Positions 1 to 5,317 of a stretch of 7,909 bases of DNA are shown here, piece by piece. The notes beneath the pieces are model-generated. The model did not search any database. It was not told the DNA's origin and saw nothing but the letters and a program-made list of their open reading frames with translations. Position numbers and translations under genes: made by a program. The stretch comes from an uncultured Oscillospiraceae bacterium (lineage in GTDB: Bacteria > Bacillota > Clostridia > Oscillospirales > Ruminococcaceae), in the NCBI GenBank assembly GCA_900552845.1, contig USBC01000083.1:1-7909 (forward strand), read 5' to 3'. Within the stretch, counting starts at the first letter, position 1. Every line of letters starts with the position of its first letter.

Positions 1-47
1 GCGGACGTTGTCCGCCGAAGCCGCCTGCGGCGGCTTGCCCTGCGGGC
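1..47. repeat. Three consecutive short GC-rich hairpins upstream of hflX
   Basis: Three perfect inverted repeats follow one another: GCGGAC/GTCCGC (1-6 and 10-15), AAGCCGCC/GGCGGCTT (18-25 and 29-36, loop TGC) and GCCC/GGGC (37-40 and 44-47, loop TGC). No T-run follows the last one, so they are not an obvious intrinsic terminator on the plus strand. They may belong to the 3' end of a gene outside the window or to the untranslated leader of hflX. No function can be assigned. Confidence 0.5.
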
Positions 48-87
48 GCTTTCCCCGATTCCGGTTCTTATCCCCAAGGAGGAATCC

Positions 88-1362
88 ATGCCGACCGAAC
101 TTTACGAAAACTTAGAAGCCCCCCAAAAAGCCGTGCTTGCCGCTGTAGATACCGGCGAATATGATGTGGAAATATCGCTGGAGGAGCTGCGGGAGCTGGC
201 GAAAACCGCCGGCTATCCGGTGGTGGGCACCGCCACCCAAAAGCTGCAAAGCCCCGTTGCCGCCACCTTTATGGGCAGCGGGCGCCTTTTGGAGCTGAAG
301 GACTATATGGAAGCGGCAGAGGCGGATATCATCATCTTTGATGAGGAGCTTTCTCCGGCACAGCTTCGGAATATTGAGGAGCTGTGCGACTGCCCCGTTC
401 TGGATCGCACCATGCTGATATTGGATATCTTTGCGGCGCGGGCGGTCAGCGGCGAGGGCAAGCTGCAGGTGGAGTTGGCACGGCTGCAATATCAGTTGCC
501 GCGTCTTGCCGGACGGGGCGTGCAGCTCTCCCGTCAGGGGGGCGGCGGGACGGGCGGCACCGGCGCACGCCGCGGCGCCGGCGAATCCAAGCTGGAAGTG
601 GATCGCCGCCATATCCGCCGCAGGATAGACGCCCTGAAAACCGAGCTGACAGCATTAGCAAGACGGCGAGAGCAGCGCCGCACCCGACGCAAAAAGGACG
701 GGATCACCACGGTGGCGATTGTCGGCTATACCAATGTGGGCAAATCCACCTTGCTGAATACCCTCACCGAAGCCGGCGTGCTGGCAGAGGATAAGCTCTT
801 TGCCACCCTCGACCCGACCTCTCGGGCTTTGGCGCTGCCGGACGGCAGATCGGTCATGCTTATTGATACCGTCGGATTGGTGCGACGGTTGCCTCATCAG
901 TTGGTCGAAGCGTTCCATTCCACACTGGAGGAGGCGGCAAACGCCGATCTTATTCTCAGCGTTTGTGATATTACCAGCCCGGAGCTTTTGGAACAGCGCG
1001 CCGTCACCGAACGGCTTTTGGAGGAGCTTGGGGTAGAGGGGACGCCGGTCATCACGGTGCTGAATAAATGCGACGCTGCACCGGACGCCAGAAGCGAGCC
1101 CTACAAGGGCTGCGTGCGCATTTCGGCAAAAACCGGCTACGGTCTGCCACAGCTTTTGCAAGCCATTGCCGAGGCACTGCCGCCTCAGCGGATCCGCTGC
1201 AGGCTGTGTCTCCCCTATACCGAGGGGGCTTTGCTGCACCGGTTGGAGCAGCAGGGACAAATCTTCCGGCGGGAATATACCGCCGAGGGCACTCTGCTGG
1301 ACGCCGAGGTGGAGCAGCGGGACTGGCGTCTTTATGAACCCTATCTGAAAATGGAGGACTGA
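88..1362 (+). CDS. hflX: GTPase HflX
   Basis: HflX is a ribosome-associated GTPase of the TRAFAC class that binds the 50S subunit and, in studied bacteria, splits stalled or hibernating 70S ribosomes. The 424-residue product has the family layout. The N-terminal HflX domain contains GSGRLLEL near residue 63. A glycine-rich linker lies near residues 152-167, followed by a basic helical stretch (about 168-205). The G domain has the P-loop GYTNVGKST (213-221), the DTVG switch II motif (260-263) followed by the family signature RRLPHQLVEAFHSTLEE, and NKCD (326-329) for guanine recognition. A short C-terminal domain follows. The length is normal for the family. ATG 88 is chosen because AAGGAGG (76-82) sits 5 bases upstream. 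No promoter is visible in the short upstream piece. The stop is 2 bp before the next gene, whose ribosome binding site lies inside the hflX 3' end, so the two are probably co-transcribed and perhaps translationally coupled. Confidence 0.97.
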   Translation: MPTELYENLEAPQKAVLAAVDTGEYDVEISLEELRELAKTAGYPVVGTATQKLQSPVAATFMGSGRLLELKDYMEAAEADIIIFDEELSPAQLRNIEELCDCPVLDRTMLILDIFAARAVSGEGKLQVELARLQYQLPRLAGRGVQLSRQGGGGTGGTGARRGAGESKLEVDRRHIRRRIDALKTELTALARRREQRRTRRKKDGITTVAIVGYTNVGKSTLLNTLTEAGVLAEDKLFATLDPTSRALALPDGRSVMLIDTVGLVRRLPHQLVEAFHSTLEEAANADLILSVCDITSPELLEQRAVTERLLEELGVEGTPVITVLNKCDAAPDARSEPYKGCVRISAKTGYGLPQLLQAIAEALPPQRIRCRLCLPYTEGALLHRLEQQGQIFRREYTAEGTLLDAEVEQRDWRLYEPYLKMED

Positions 1363-1364
1363 CC

Positions 1365-1616
1365 ATGGAGGAATTCAAGTTTGACACCCAGCTGCTGCTG
1401 GACGGCAGCAATTTGGACGAGGACGAGATCCACGACTACATCATGGAGCATTTTGCCGGTGACTGCCTGCTGGTGGTCGGTGATGAGGAAACCATCAAGC
1501 TGCACTTCCACACCAACCAGCCGTGGCAGGTGTTGGAATATATGGCGTCTCTGGGCGATATTTATGATGTCGTTATTGAGAACATGGAGCGCCAAGCGCG
1601 CGGAGAACGCGGATAA
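1365..1616 (+). CDS. Stand-alone FakA middle-domain-like protein (DAK2/DegV-partner family fragment)
   Basis: This 83-residue protein resembles only the middle domain of FakA, the ATP-binding subunit of the bacterial fatty acid kinase (an N-terminal DAK2 kinase domain, a middle domain and a C-terminal FakB-binding domain). The match rests on the run GDCLLVVGDEETIKLHFHT (32-50), then QPWQVLEYMASLGDIYDVVIENM (52-74), which follows the family pattern of a KVHVHT motif, P..VLEYAL..G and IKIENM. FakA binds zinc through a Cys in YCTEF and two His in HxH. Here HxH is kept (H47, H49), but the Cys position reads Asp (FDTQ, D7). No kinase or FakB-binding domain is present, so catalysis on its own is unlikely; a regulatory or metal-binding role is inference. 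GGAGG (1353-1357), inside the hflX end, is 7 bases before ATG 1365. A terminator follows, so this is the last gene of its operon. The domain match is confident; the function is unknown. Confidence 0.8.
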   Translation: MEEFKFDTQLLLDGSNLDEDEIHDYIMEHFAGDCLLVVGDEETIKLHFHTNQPWQVLEYMASLGDIYDVVIENMERQARGERG

Positions 1617-1625
1617 TGCTGTTTT

Positions 1626-1661
1626 GGTGCCTCGCCTCAGCCGGCGGGGCGCCGTCTTTTT
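1626..1661 (+). terminator. Rho-independent terminator of the hflX operon
   Basis: An 11-bp stem (1626-1636 with 1643-1653, two G-U pairs, loop TCAGCC) is followed after GTC by TTTTT (1657-1661). It starts 9 bases after the stop of the FakA-like gene and separates that operon from rplM-rpsI. Confidence 0.85.
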
Positions 1662-1766
1662 GGCTCTTTTGCAAATTTGACATGAGAGAAAACAAGAGGA
1701 TACGAGAGAATTTGAAAGAAAATGAAAGCAATGCACAATGTAAATTAAAAAATGAAAAAACTGCCC

Positions 1767-1795
1767 TTGACACCGGCAAAGAGCACCGCTATAAT
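1767..1795 (+). promoter_or_regulatory. Consensus sigma-A promoter of rplM-rpsI
   Basis: TTGACA (1767-1772) and TATAAT (1790-1795) are both exact consensus hexamers separated by exactly 17 bases. Transcription should start near 1801-1803, giving a 5' untranslated leader of about 73 bases. A perfect promoter suits a highly expressed ribosomal protein operon. The AT-rich stretch upstream (about 1677-1766) could help as an UP-like element; this is inference. Confidence 0.93.
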
Positions 1796-1800
1796 AAACA

Positions 1801-1855
1801 TTGTCGCTTTGTATGTGCGCCTGACCGTCAAGGGGCGCAGAAAGAAAGCTAACAA
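1801..1855 (+). ncRNA. Folded leader upstream of rplM, candidate L13 ribosomal leader
   Basis: The leader folds into a long-range stem around an inner hairpin. TTGT (1801-1804) pairs with ACAA (1852-1855), GCTTT (1806-1810) pairs with AAAGC (1845-1849), and inside them TGCGCC (1816-1821) pairs with GGCGCA (1834-1839). It begins at the predicted transcription start and ends 6 bases before the ribosome binding site AGGAGG (1862-1867). Position, size and gene match the L13 leader known from low-GC Gram-positives, which is thought to let L13 regulate its own operon. I have not compared it base by base with that model, so the family name is inference; the pairing is seen directly. Confidence 0.6.
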
Positions 1856-1875
1856 ATATTCAGGAGGAAAAAGAT

Positions 1876-2295
1876 ATGTCCACTACCATGGCAAAGCCCG
1901 GCATGGAACGCAAATGGTACATCATCGATGCCGCCGGCAAACCGCTGGGTCGCACCGCTGAGAAAGCCGCCGTTCTGCTGCGCGGCAAGCACAAGCCCAC
2001 CTTCACCCCCCATGTTGACTGCGGTGATCATGTTATCATCATCAACGCTGCTCAGGCAGTCCTGACCGGCCGCAAGCTGGAGCAGAAGTATTATCGTCAT
2101 CATTCCGGCTATGTAGGCGGTTTGAAGGAAGTACAGTACAAAACCCTGATGGCTGAAACCCCCGAAAAGGCGATGATGCTTGCTGTTAAAGGCATGATCC
2201 CCGATAACACCATCGGCCGCAAGGCGATGACCCGCTGCCGCGTTTACCGCGATGCCAACCACGGTCATGCCGCCCAGAAGCCCGAAGAAATTTGA
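1876..2295 (+). CDS. rplM: 50S ribosomal protein L13
   Basis: L13 is an early-assembly protein of the large ribosomal subunit that binds 23S rRNA. The 139-residue product carries family hallmarks in order: KWYIIDAAGKPLGRTA (14-29), LLRGKHKPTFTPHVDCGDHV, the YYRHHSGYVGG motif near residues 74-84, the VKGMIPDNTIGRKAM block near 109-123, and a C-terminal RVYRDANHGH. The length is slightly below the usual 142-145. ATG 1876 is preferred over the in-frame ATG four codons later because AGGAGG (1862-1867) is 8 bases upstream. It is the first gene of the conserved rplM-rpsI pair, with 19 bases to rpsI, and is driven by the promoter at 1767-1795 through a structured leader. Confidence 0.98.
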   Translation: MSTTMAKPGMERKWYIIDAAGKPLGRTAEKAAVLLRGKHKPTFTPHVDCGDHVIIINAAQAVLTGRKLEQKYYRHHSGYVGGLKEVQYKTLMAETPEKAMMLAVKGMIPDNTIGRKAMTRCRVYRDANHGHAAQKPEEI

Positions 2296-2314
2296 TCGAA
2301 AGGAGAAATAATCC

Positions 2315-2716
2315 ATGTACGAGAGCAAAAATCCCTACTACTACGGCACCGGTCGCAGAAAGAGCTCCGTGGCTCGCGTCCGTCTGTATGCCGGCACCGG
2401 CAAGATCACCATCAATGGCAGAGACATCGACGATTATTTCGGCCTTGAGACTCTGAAGCTGATCGTTCGCCAGCCCATGACCCTTACCGATACGCTGGGT
2501 CAGTTTGATGTTGTCTGCACCGTTGCAGGCGGCGGTGTTTCCGGCCAGGCCGGCGCAATCCGCCATGGCATTTCCCGCGCCCTGCTGCAGCACGGCGATG
2601 AGATGCGTCCCATTCTGAAGAAGGCCGGTCTCTTGACCCGCGACCCCAGAATGAAGGAGCGCAAGAAGTACGGCCTCAAAGCCGCTCGTCGCGCACCTCA
2701 GTTCAGCAAGCGCTGA
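2315..2716 (+). CDS. rpsI: 30S ribosomal protein S9
   Basis: S9 belongs to the head of the small ribosomal subunit; its C-terminal tail reaches toward the P-site tRNA. The 133-residue product starts with the family opening YYGTGRRKSSVARVRL (about residues 8-23), has the central GGGVSGQAGAIRHGISRALL (72-91), then the basic tail with TRDPRMKERKKYGLKAARR and the invariant ending SKR. The length is normal. AAGGAG (2300-2305) lies 9 bases before ATG 2315. It follows rplM by 19 bases and is closed by a terminator about 30 bases after its stop, so the operon is just rplM-rpsI. Confidence 0.98.
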   Translation: MYESKNPYYYGTGRRKSSVARVRLYAGTGKITINGRDIDDYFGLETLKLIVRQPMTLTDTLGQFDVVCTVAGGGVSGQAGAIRHGISRALLQHGDEMRPILKKAGLLTRDPRMKERKKYGLKAARRAPQFSKR

Positions 2717-2744
2717 TACGATTCCATACCAACAAATGCGATTT

Positions 2745-2779
2745 GCAGACCCTCGGTTTTGCCCGGGGGTCTGTTTTTT
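2745..2779 (+). terminator. Rho-independent terminator of rplM-rpsI
   Basis: CAGACCC (2746-2752) pairs with GGGTCTG (2767-2773), continued inward by four more pairs including one G-U. TTTTTT (2774-2779) follows directly. The stop codon of rpsI is about 30 bases upstream. Confidence 0.95.
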
Positions 2780-2872
2780 GCGGAAAACGGTAAATCCCTT
2801 ATCAGATTGTATTGTGGTTTTTACTTTGGGAAATTACATTTTGGCGAACACTATTTTTTTGTCGCAAACCCC

Positions 2873-2901
2873 TTGACTTTTTTCCCGGGAAATGATAATA
2901 T
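2873..2901 (+). promoter_or_regulatory. Promoter of the tRNA-Leu gene
   Basis: TTGACT (2873-2878) and TAATAT (2896-2901) are 17 bases apart in an AT-rich stretch, placing the start near 2908, about 8 bases before the mature tRNA 5' end. The rest of the spacer from 2780 to 2872 is AT-rich and shows no other feature. Confidence 0.75.
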
Positions 2902-2915
2902 AACAAAGCTGACCT

Positions 2916-3002
2916 GCGGATGTGGCGGAATTGGCAGACGCGCTAGATTCAGGTTCTAGTGGTAGCAATACTGTATGGGTTCAAGTCCCTTCATCCGCAC
3001 CA
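2916..3002 (+). tRNA. tRNA-Leu (anticodon CAG)
   Basis: A class II tRNA of 87 bases decoding the leucine codon CUG. The acceptor stem is GCGGATG (2916-2922) with CATCCGC (2992-2998), then discriminator A and an encoded CCA (3000-3002). The anticodon stem is CTAGA/TCTAG (2943-2947 and 2955-2959) with loop TTCAGGT and anticodon CAG at 2950-2952. A long variable arm (about 2960-2974) is as expected for leucine, and the T loop is TTCAAGT (2980-2986). The T stem ATGGG/CCCTT has one T-T mismatch at its second pair. It is a single-gene unit with its own promoter and terminator. Confidence 0.96.
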
Positions 3003-3040
3003 ATAAAAAAAGAGCCAATAGGCTCTTTTTTTATTGGTGC
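2997..3040 (+). terminator. tRNA-Leu terminator, a perfect 20-bp inverted repeat overlapping the tRNA 3' end
   Basis: Positions 2997-3016 are the exact reverse complement of 3021-3040, with loop AATA. The core GAGCC/GGCTC is flanked by seven A and seven T, so an intrinsic terminator exists on both strands. It can serve the tRNA on the plus strand and the small XRE-type gene on the minus strand. The outer six bases of the left arm (GCACCA) are the end of the tRNA itself. Confidence 0.9.
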
Positions 3041-3123
3041 CATGGGGAACGCAAGCTCTTGGAAGAAGGCGAAAACCTCTGCGTTGACGGAACGCAAAGG
3101 GGAAACCAGCAAATTCCCCATGG
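3040..3123. repeat. Nested inverted repeats between the tRNA and the XRE gene
   Basis: CCATGGGGAA (3040-3049) is the exact reverse complement of TTCCCCATGG (3114-3123). Inside lies TGCGTT/AACGCA (3080-3085 and 3091-3096), and GGAACGCAA occurs twice as a direct repeat (3046-3054 and 3089-3097). No credible gene overlaps this stretch. It would be 3' untranslated sequence of the minus-strand XRE gene. Role unknown. Confidence 0.5.
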
Positions 3124-3156
3124 GATTGCCATATTGTCGTCTCCCTGAAAAGCCGC

Positions 3157-3353
3157 TTATCTTTCGCCCCGATCCGCCAAAAGCTCTAAATTGAGAACCT
3201 CGCAAAGGCGCAGCAGGATATCCAACGATGGCTTTTTTCACCTTTTTCAATCTCGATTATAAAGGTCTGGGAGATGCCGATAAGCTGTGACAGCTTGTTC
3301 CGGCTGTAGCCCAGCCGGATACGCTTCTTGATGATAACTTCTTTGTAATCCAT
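3157..3353 (-). pseudogene. Small XRE-family helix-turn-helix regulator with a one-base frameshift
   Basis: Read on the minus strand from ATG at 3353, the protein begins MDYKEVIIKKRIRLGYSRNK and continues LSQLIGISQTFIIEIEKGEK, a textbook XRE/Cro helix-turn-helix (R-x-GYSRNKLSQLIGISQTFIIEIEKG). AGGAGG (3361-3366 on this strand) lies 7 bases before the ATG. In the run of six A near 3231-3236 the reading frame breaks: in frame the protein ends at a TAG (3186-3188) after 55 residues, but a -1 shift there restores the expected ending PSLDILLRLCEVLNLELLAD and a TAA at 3157-3159, about 65 residues, normal for this small family. One A lost from a run of seven explains it. It could be a true pseudogene, a sequencing error, or expression by slippage on the A-run. 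Most other calls at this locus are out-of-frame shadows. Confidence 0.8.
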
Positions 3354-3375
3354 GTCGATCCCTCCTGCTTACGGG

Positions 3376-3413
3376 ATAGCCTTTGGCTATTTGCAATAAG
3401 TAGCGACTGGCTA
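3376..3413. promoter_or_regulatory. Two matching palindromes, candidate operators of the XRE regulator
   Basis: TAGC-N5-GCTA occurs twice: 3377-3389 (spacer CTTTG, extended by one more pair on each side to ATAGCC/GGCTAT) and 3401-3413 (spacer GACTG). Their centres are 24 bp apart, a little over two helical turns, which would put two dimers on one DNA face. They lie 24-60 bp upstream of the XRE start codon. Autoregulation by binding here is inference from the usual behaviour of the family. Confidence 0.5.
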
Positions 3414-3436
3414 AAACCAATCCCCGAAAATAAAGG

Positions 3437-3468
3437 GTGACTTTCCGTCCAAAATACGCTATTATAAT
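3437..3468 (+). promoter_or_regulatory. Probable promoter of the pseudouridine synthase operon
   Basis: TATAAT at 3463-3468 is an exact -10 box. The -35 is weak: GTGACT at 3437-3442 is 20 bases away, and nothing nearer fits better. The -10 region, ATTATAATAA, is nearly symmetrical and reads as a -10 on the minus strand too, so a divergent promoter for the XRE gene is possible. A start near 3475 gives a leader of about 64 bases. Confidence 0.5.
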
Positions 3469-3538
3469 AAATTAGGGCGGGATACACCGCCAAACCGATT
3501 TAAATGACCGCAGCGATGCGGACAGAAGGAGAATGATT

Positions 3539-4297
3539 ATGCAGCCGATTCGTATTCAAAAAGCCCTCAGCGAGGCGGGAGTTGCCTCCCGACGCGCAGC
3601 AGAGGAACTGGTGCGTCAGGGGCGCGTGACCGTGAACGGACGCAAGGCGGAGATCGGACAAAGCGTGAACCCCGACCGCGATGTCATTGCCGTGGACGGC
3701 AAGCGGGTTTATTTCACCCGCAAAAAGCAGTACCGCTACATTATGATGAATAAGCCCCGCGGCTATGTGACCACCCTCAGCGATGAACTGGGACGGCGCT
3801 GCGTCACCGACCTTTTGACCGGGGTAGAGGAGCGGGTCTATCCCATCGGGCGGCTGGACCGCAACAGCGAAGGACTGCTGCTCTTCACCAATGACGGAGA
3901 GCTGGCAAACCGCATCATGCACCCCGCCAGTCATATTAACAAGGTATACCGTGTCACGGTGCGCCCTGATATCACCGATGAACAGGCAGCGGAGCTTTCC
4001 GCCGGCGTCAAGATCGGCGAGAATACCACTACGCTGCCCGCTACCGTCCTCATTCTGGAAAAGCAGCCGGGACGCGTGGTGCTGCAGATCACCATCAGCG
4101 AGGGGAAAAACCGTCAGATTCGCCGCATGTGCGAAGCGGTGGGGCTGGAGGTGGTACGCCTCAAGCGTATCGCCGTGGGGCCCATCAAGCTGGGAATGCT
4201 GCAGCCGGGGCATTGGCGTGACCTGAAGCCTGCCGAGCTGATCGCCCTGCGCGGTGCGATCACCAAAGCGGGCGGCAGCGGGGAGGGCAAAAAATGA
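3539..4297 (+). CDS. rluB: 23S/16S rRNA pseudouridine synthase, RsuA/RluB family
   Basis: It converts a specific uridine in rRNA to pseudouridine. The N-terminal S4 RNA-binding domain (about residues 3-50, RIQKALSEAGVASRRAAEELVRQGRVTVNG) is followed by the catalytic domain with MMNKPRGYVTT near 65-75 and the family II motif GRLDRNSEGLLLFTNDGELA, whose Asp (D107) is the catalytic nucleophile. The C-terminal part has NKVYRVTV and the EGKNRQIRRMCEAVG motif, typical of RsuA/RluB. At 252 residues it is of normal length. The start is placed at ATG 3539 because AAGGAG (3526-3531) lies 7 bases before it; the in-frame ATG at 3533 is only 1 base from that site. The symbol rluB fits the usual naming in Firmicutes, but the rRNA position cannot be read from the sequence. 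The stop overlaps the next start by 4 bases (ATGA). Confidence 0.94.
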   Translation: MQPIRIQKALSEAGVASRRAAEELVRQGRVTVNGRKAEIGQSVNPDRDVIAVDGKRVYFTRKKQYRYIMMNKPRGYVTTLSDELGRRCVTDLLTGVEERVYPIGRLDRNSEGLLLFTNDGELANRIMHPASHINKVYRVTVRPDITDEQAAELSAGVKIGENTTTLPATVLILEKQPGRVVLQITISEGKNRQIRRMCEAVGLEVVRLKRIAVGPIKLGMLQPGHWRDLKPAELIALRGAITKAGGSGEGKK

Positions 4298-4653
4298 TTG
4301 CTATTTTACCCATTCAGCCGGATATTCTGCAAATGATGGCGCAGGATATCGGTCTGGAGGCAGAGGGACCCGTGTGGGGCTACTTTGCCGCTGAGGGGAC
4401 CGAAATGCTGGGCTACATCGTCGTGGAAAAGGCGGAGCCGGTGCGCATCATCGCCCTGCAATGTGAGGATTTTGTCATTGCCGACGGGCTGCTGCGGCGG
4501 GCGCTGCACTCCTTCTATGAGGAGGGCTGCCGCAGTTATACCTTTGCCTGTGAGGTGCCTATGCCGCTGCCTATGGCATACACCCGCAAGGGAGAAGGTA
4601 GCCTTGCAGCACTTTTTGAAGCAAATTGCGCCGGAAACAGCGGAGAAATCTAA
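4294..4653 (+). CDS. Small GNAT-like protein of unknown function
   Basis: I do not recognise a named family. The 119-residue acidic product has the look of a compact Gcn5-related N-acetyltransferase fold: WGYFAAEGTEMLGYIVVEKAEPVRIIALQ (about 28-56) resembles the central strands, and DFVIADGLLRRALHSFYEEGCRSYTFACE (about 59-87) resembles the strand and helix that hold acetyl-CoA. The usual (Q/R)xxGxG/A pyrophosphate loop is not clear and the C-terminal part is short, so activity is uncertain. ATG 4294 overlaps the synthase stop by 4 bases, and GGGAGG (4281-4286) is 7 bases upstream, so translation is probably coupled. A link to rRNA or ribosome modification is only suggested by position. Its last codons overlap the region just before the rpsT promoter. 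Confidence 0.75.
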   Translation: MIAILPIQPDILQMMAQDIGLEAEGPVWGYFAAEGTEMLGYIVVEKAEPVRIIALQCEDFVIADGLLRRALHSFYEEGCRSYTFACEVPMPLPMAYTRKGEGSLAALFEANCAGNSGEI

Positions 4654-4662
4654 AAAAACCTC

Positions 4663-4691
4663 TTGCGTTTTTTCAGAGGGAATGTTATCAT
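4663..4691 (+). promoter_or_regulatory. Promoter of rpsT
   Basis: TTGCGT (4663-4668) and TATCAT (4686-4691) are 17 bases apart, giving a start near 4698 and a leader of about 34 bases. There is no terminator between the preceding gene and this promoter, so some read-through from the upstream operon is possible. Confidence 0.75.
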
Positions 4692-4731
4692 AGCTAAGTA
4701 CCGTCTAATAGTATGTAAGGAGGTGTAACAC

Positions 4732-4974
4732 ATGCCCAATATCAAATCCGCTAAGAAGAGAGTAAAGGTTATTGCTACCAAAACTCTGCGCAATAAGGCG
4801 ATCAAGTCCGAGCTGAAGACCTATGTTAAGAAGGCTCAGAACGCCGAGGAGAATAAGGCTGAGGCAGTCCGCGTAGCGATCAAGAAGATCGACCAGGCAG
4901 CCGCCAAGGGTATCCTGCACAAGAATACCGCCGCCAGAAAGAAATCTGCTCTGGCTCGCAGCCTGAACGCCTAA
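4732..4974 (+). CDS. rpsT: 30S ribosomal protein S20
   Basis: S20 is a small, basic, helical protein that binds 16S rRNA near the bottom of the small subunit. The 80-residue product starts with the family signature MPNIKSAKKRV (1-11), continues through lysine-rich helices (NKAIKSELKTYVKKAQ, 22-37; AIKKIDQAAAKGILHKNTAARKKS, 49-72) and ends with the expected basic tail LARSLNA. It is slightly shorter than the common 84-88. AAGGAGGTG (4717-4725) is a very strong ribosome binding site 6 bases before ATG 4732. It is a single-gene unit with its own promoter and terminator, as often seen for rpsT. Confidence 0.98.
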   Translation: MPNIKSAKKRVKVIATKTLRNKAIKSELKTYVKKAQNAEENKAEAVRVAIKKIDQAAAKGILHKNTAARKKSALARSLNA

Positions 4975-5060
4975 GTATGGCAGCACCCGCCCGTACCGTG
5001 TCAACGGGCATTCGCTGGGCACGGATCGTTCCCGTCCCATGCGCGCAGCCGAAGAATAAG

Positions 5061-5107
5061 AAACTCGGAGATTGCATGCATCTGCAAGCAAGATCTTCGG
5101 GTTTTTT
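5061..5107 (+). terminator. Rho-independent terminator of rpsT
   Basis: AAACTCGGAGAT (5061-5072) pairs with ATCTTCGGGTTT (5093-5104), allowing two G-U pairs, and TTTTTT runs 5102-5107. It lies 87 bases after the rpsT stop; the intervening 4975-5060 holds no gene and only weak inverted repeats. Confidence 0.85.
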
Positions 5108-5154
5108 GTTATTCGCCGGAACGGCATACCCTCTCAGCATCGGCGCATAAGCCC

Positions 5155-5229
5155 GGCGGCGGGTGCGCCTTCGCTTCTGTCGTGCTGACCCTTACGGGCA
5201 GCCCTCCCCGCTGCGGCGCACCCGCCCCG
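5155..5229. repeat. Branched hairpin between rpsT and the aldolase gene
   Basis: GGCGGGTGCGCC (5158-5169) is the exact reverse complement of 5215-5226. Within the 45-base loop a second hairpin forms: GCTG-A-CCC (5184-5191) with GGG-CAGC (5196-5202), loop TTAC. No T-run follows, so it is not a simple terminator. The rest of the 343-base gene-free stretch 4975-5317 holds the rpsT terminator and no clear promoter (TTTACA at 5232-5237 lacks a good partner). Function unknown. Confidence 0.55.
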
Positions 5230-5317
5230 CCTTTACAAGACGATTCATCTATCTGTTCAACCACCCTTTTGCCGCACGACCAAAGGAAGCCCCATGACCC
5301 CGCAAGGAAGTGTTCCC

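Noticed and set aside
655..1260. Minus-strand open frame opposite hflX
   Set aside because: The plus-strand HflX motifs occupy the same bases; the antisense product has no recognisable domain or ribosome binding site.
1677..1705. A second promoter upstream of rplM with TTGACA at 1677-1682
   Set aside because: The -35 is perfect, but at 16-18 bases there is no acceptable -10 (ATACGA or similar), and the consensus promoter at 1767-1795 explains expression.
2922..3194. Plus-strand open frame covering the tRNA and its terminator
   Set aside because: It is translated tRNA-Leu and terminator sequence, with repeated KKEPIGSFFIG-like text from the inverted repeat; not a gene.
2981..3250. Minus-strand open frame of 89 codons
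   Set aside because: It is in the wrong frame of the XRE gene and continues through the bidirectional terminator; its start has no ribosome binding site.
3500..4213. Minus-strand open frame of 237 codons
   Set aside because: It is opposite the pseudouridine synthase, whose catalytic and S4 motifs are unambiguous.
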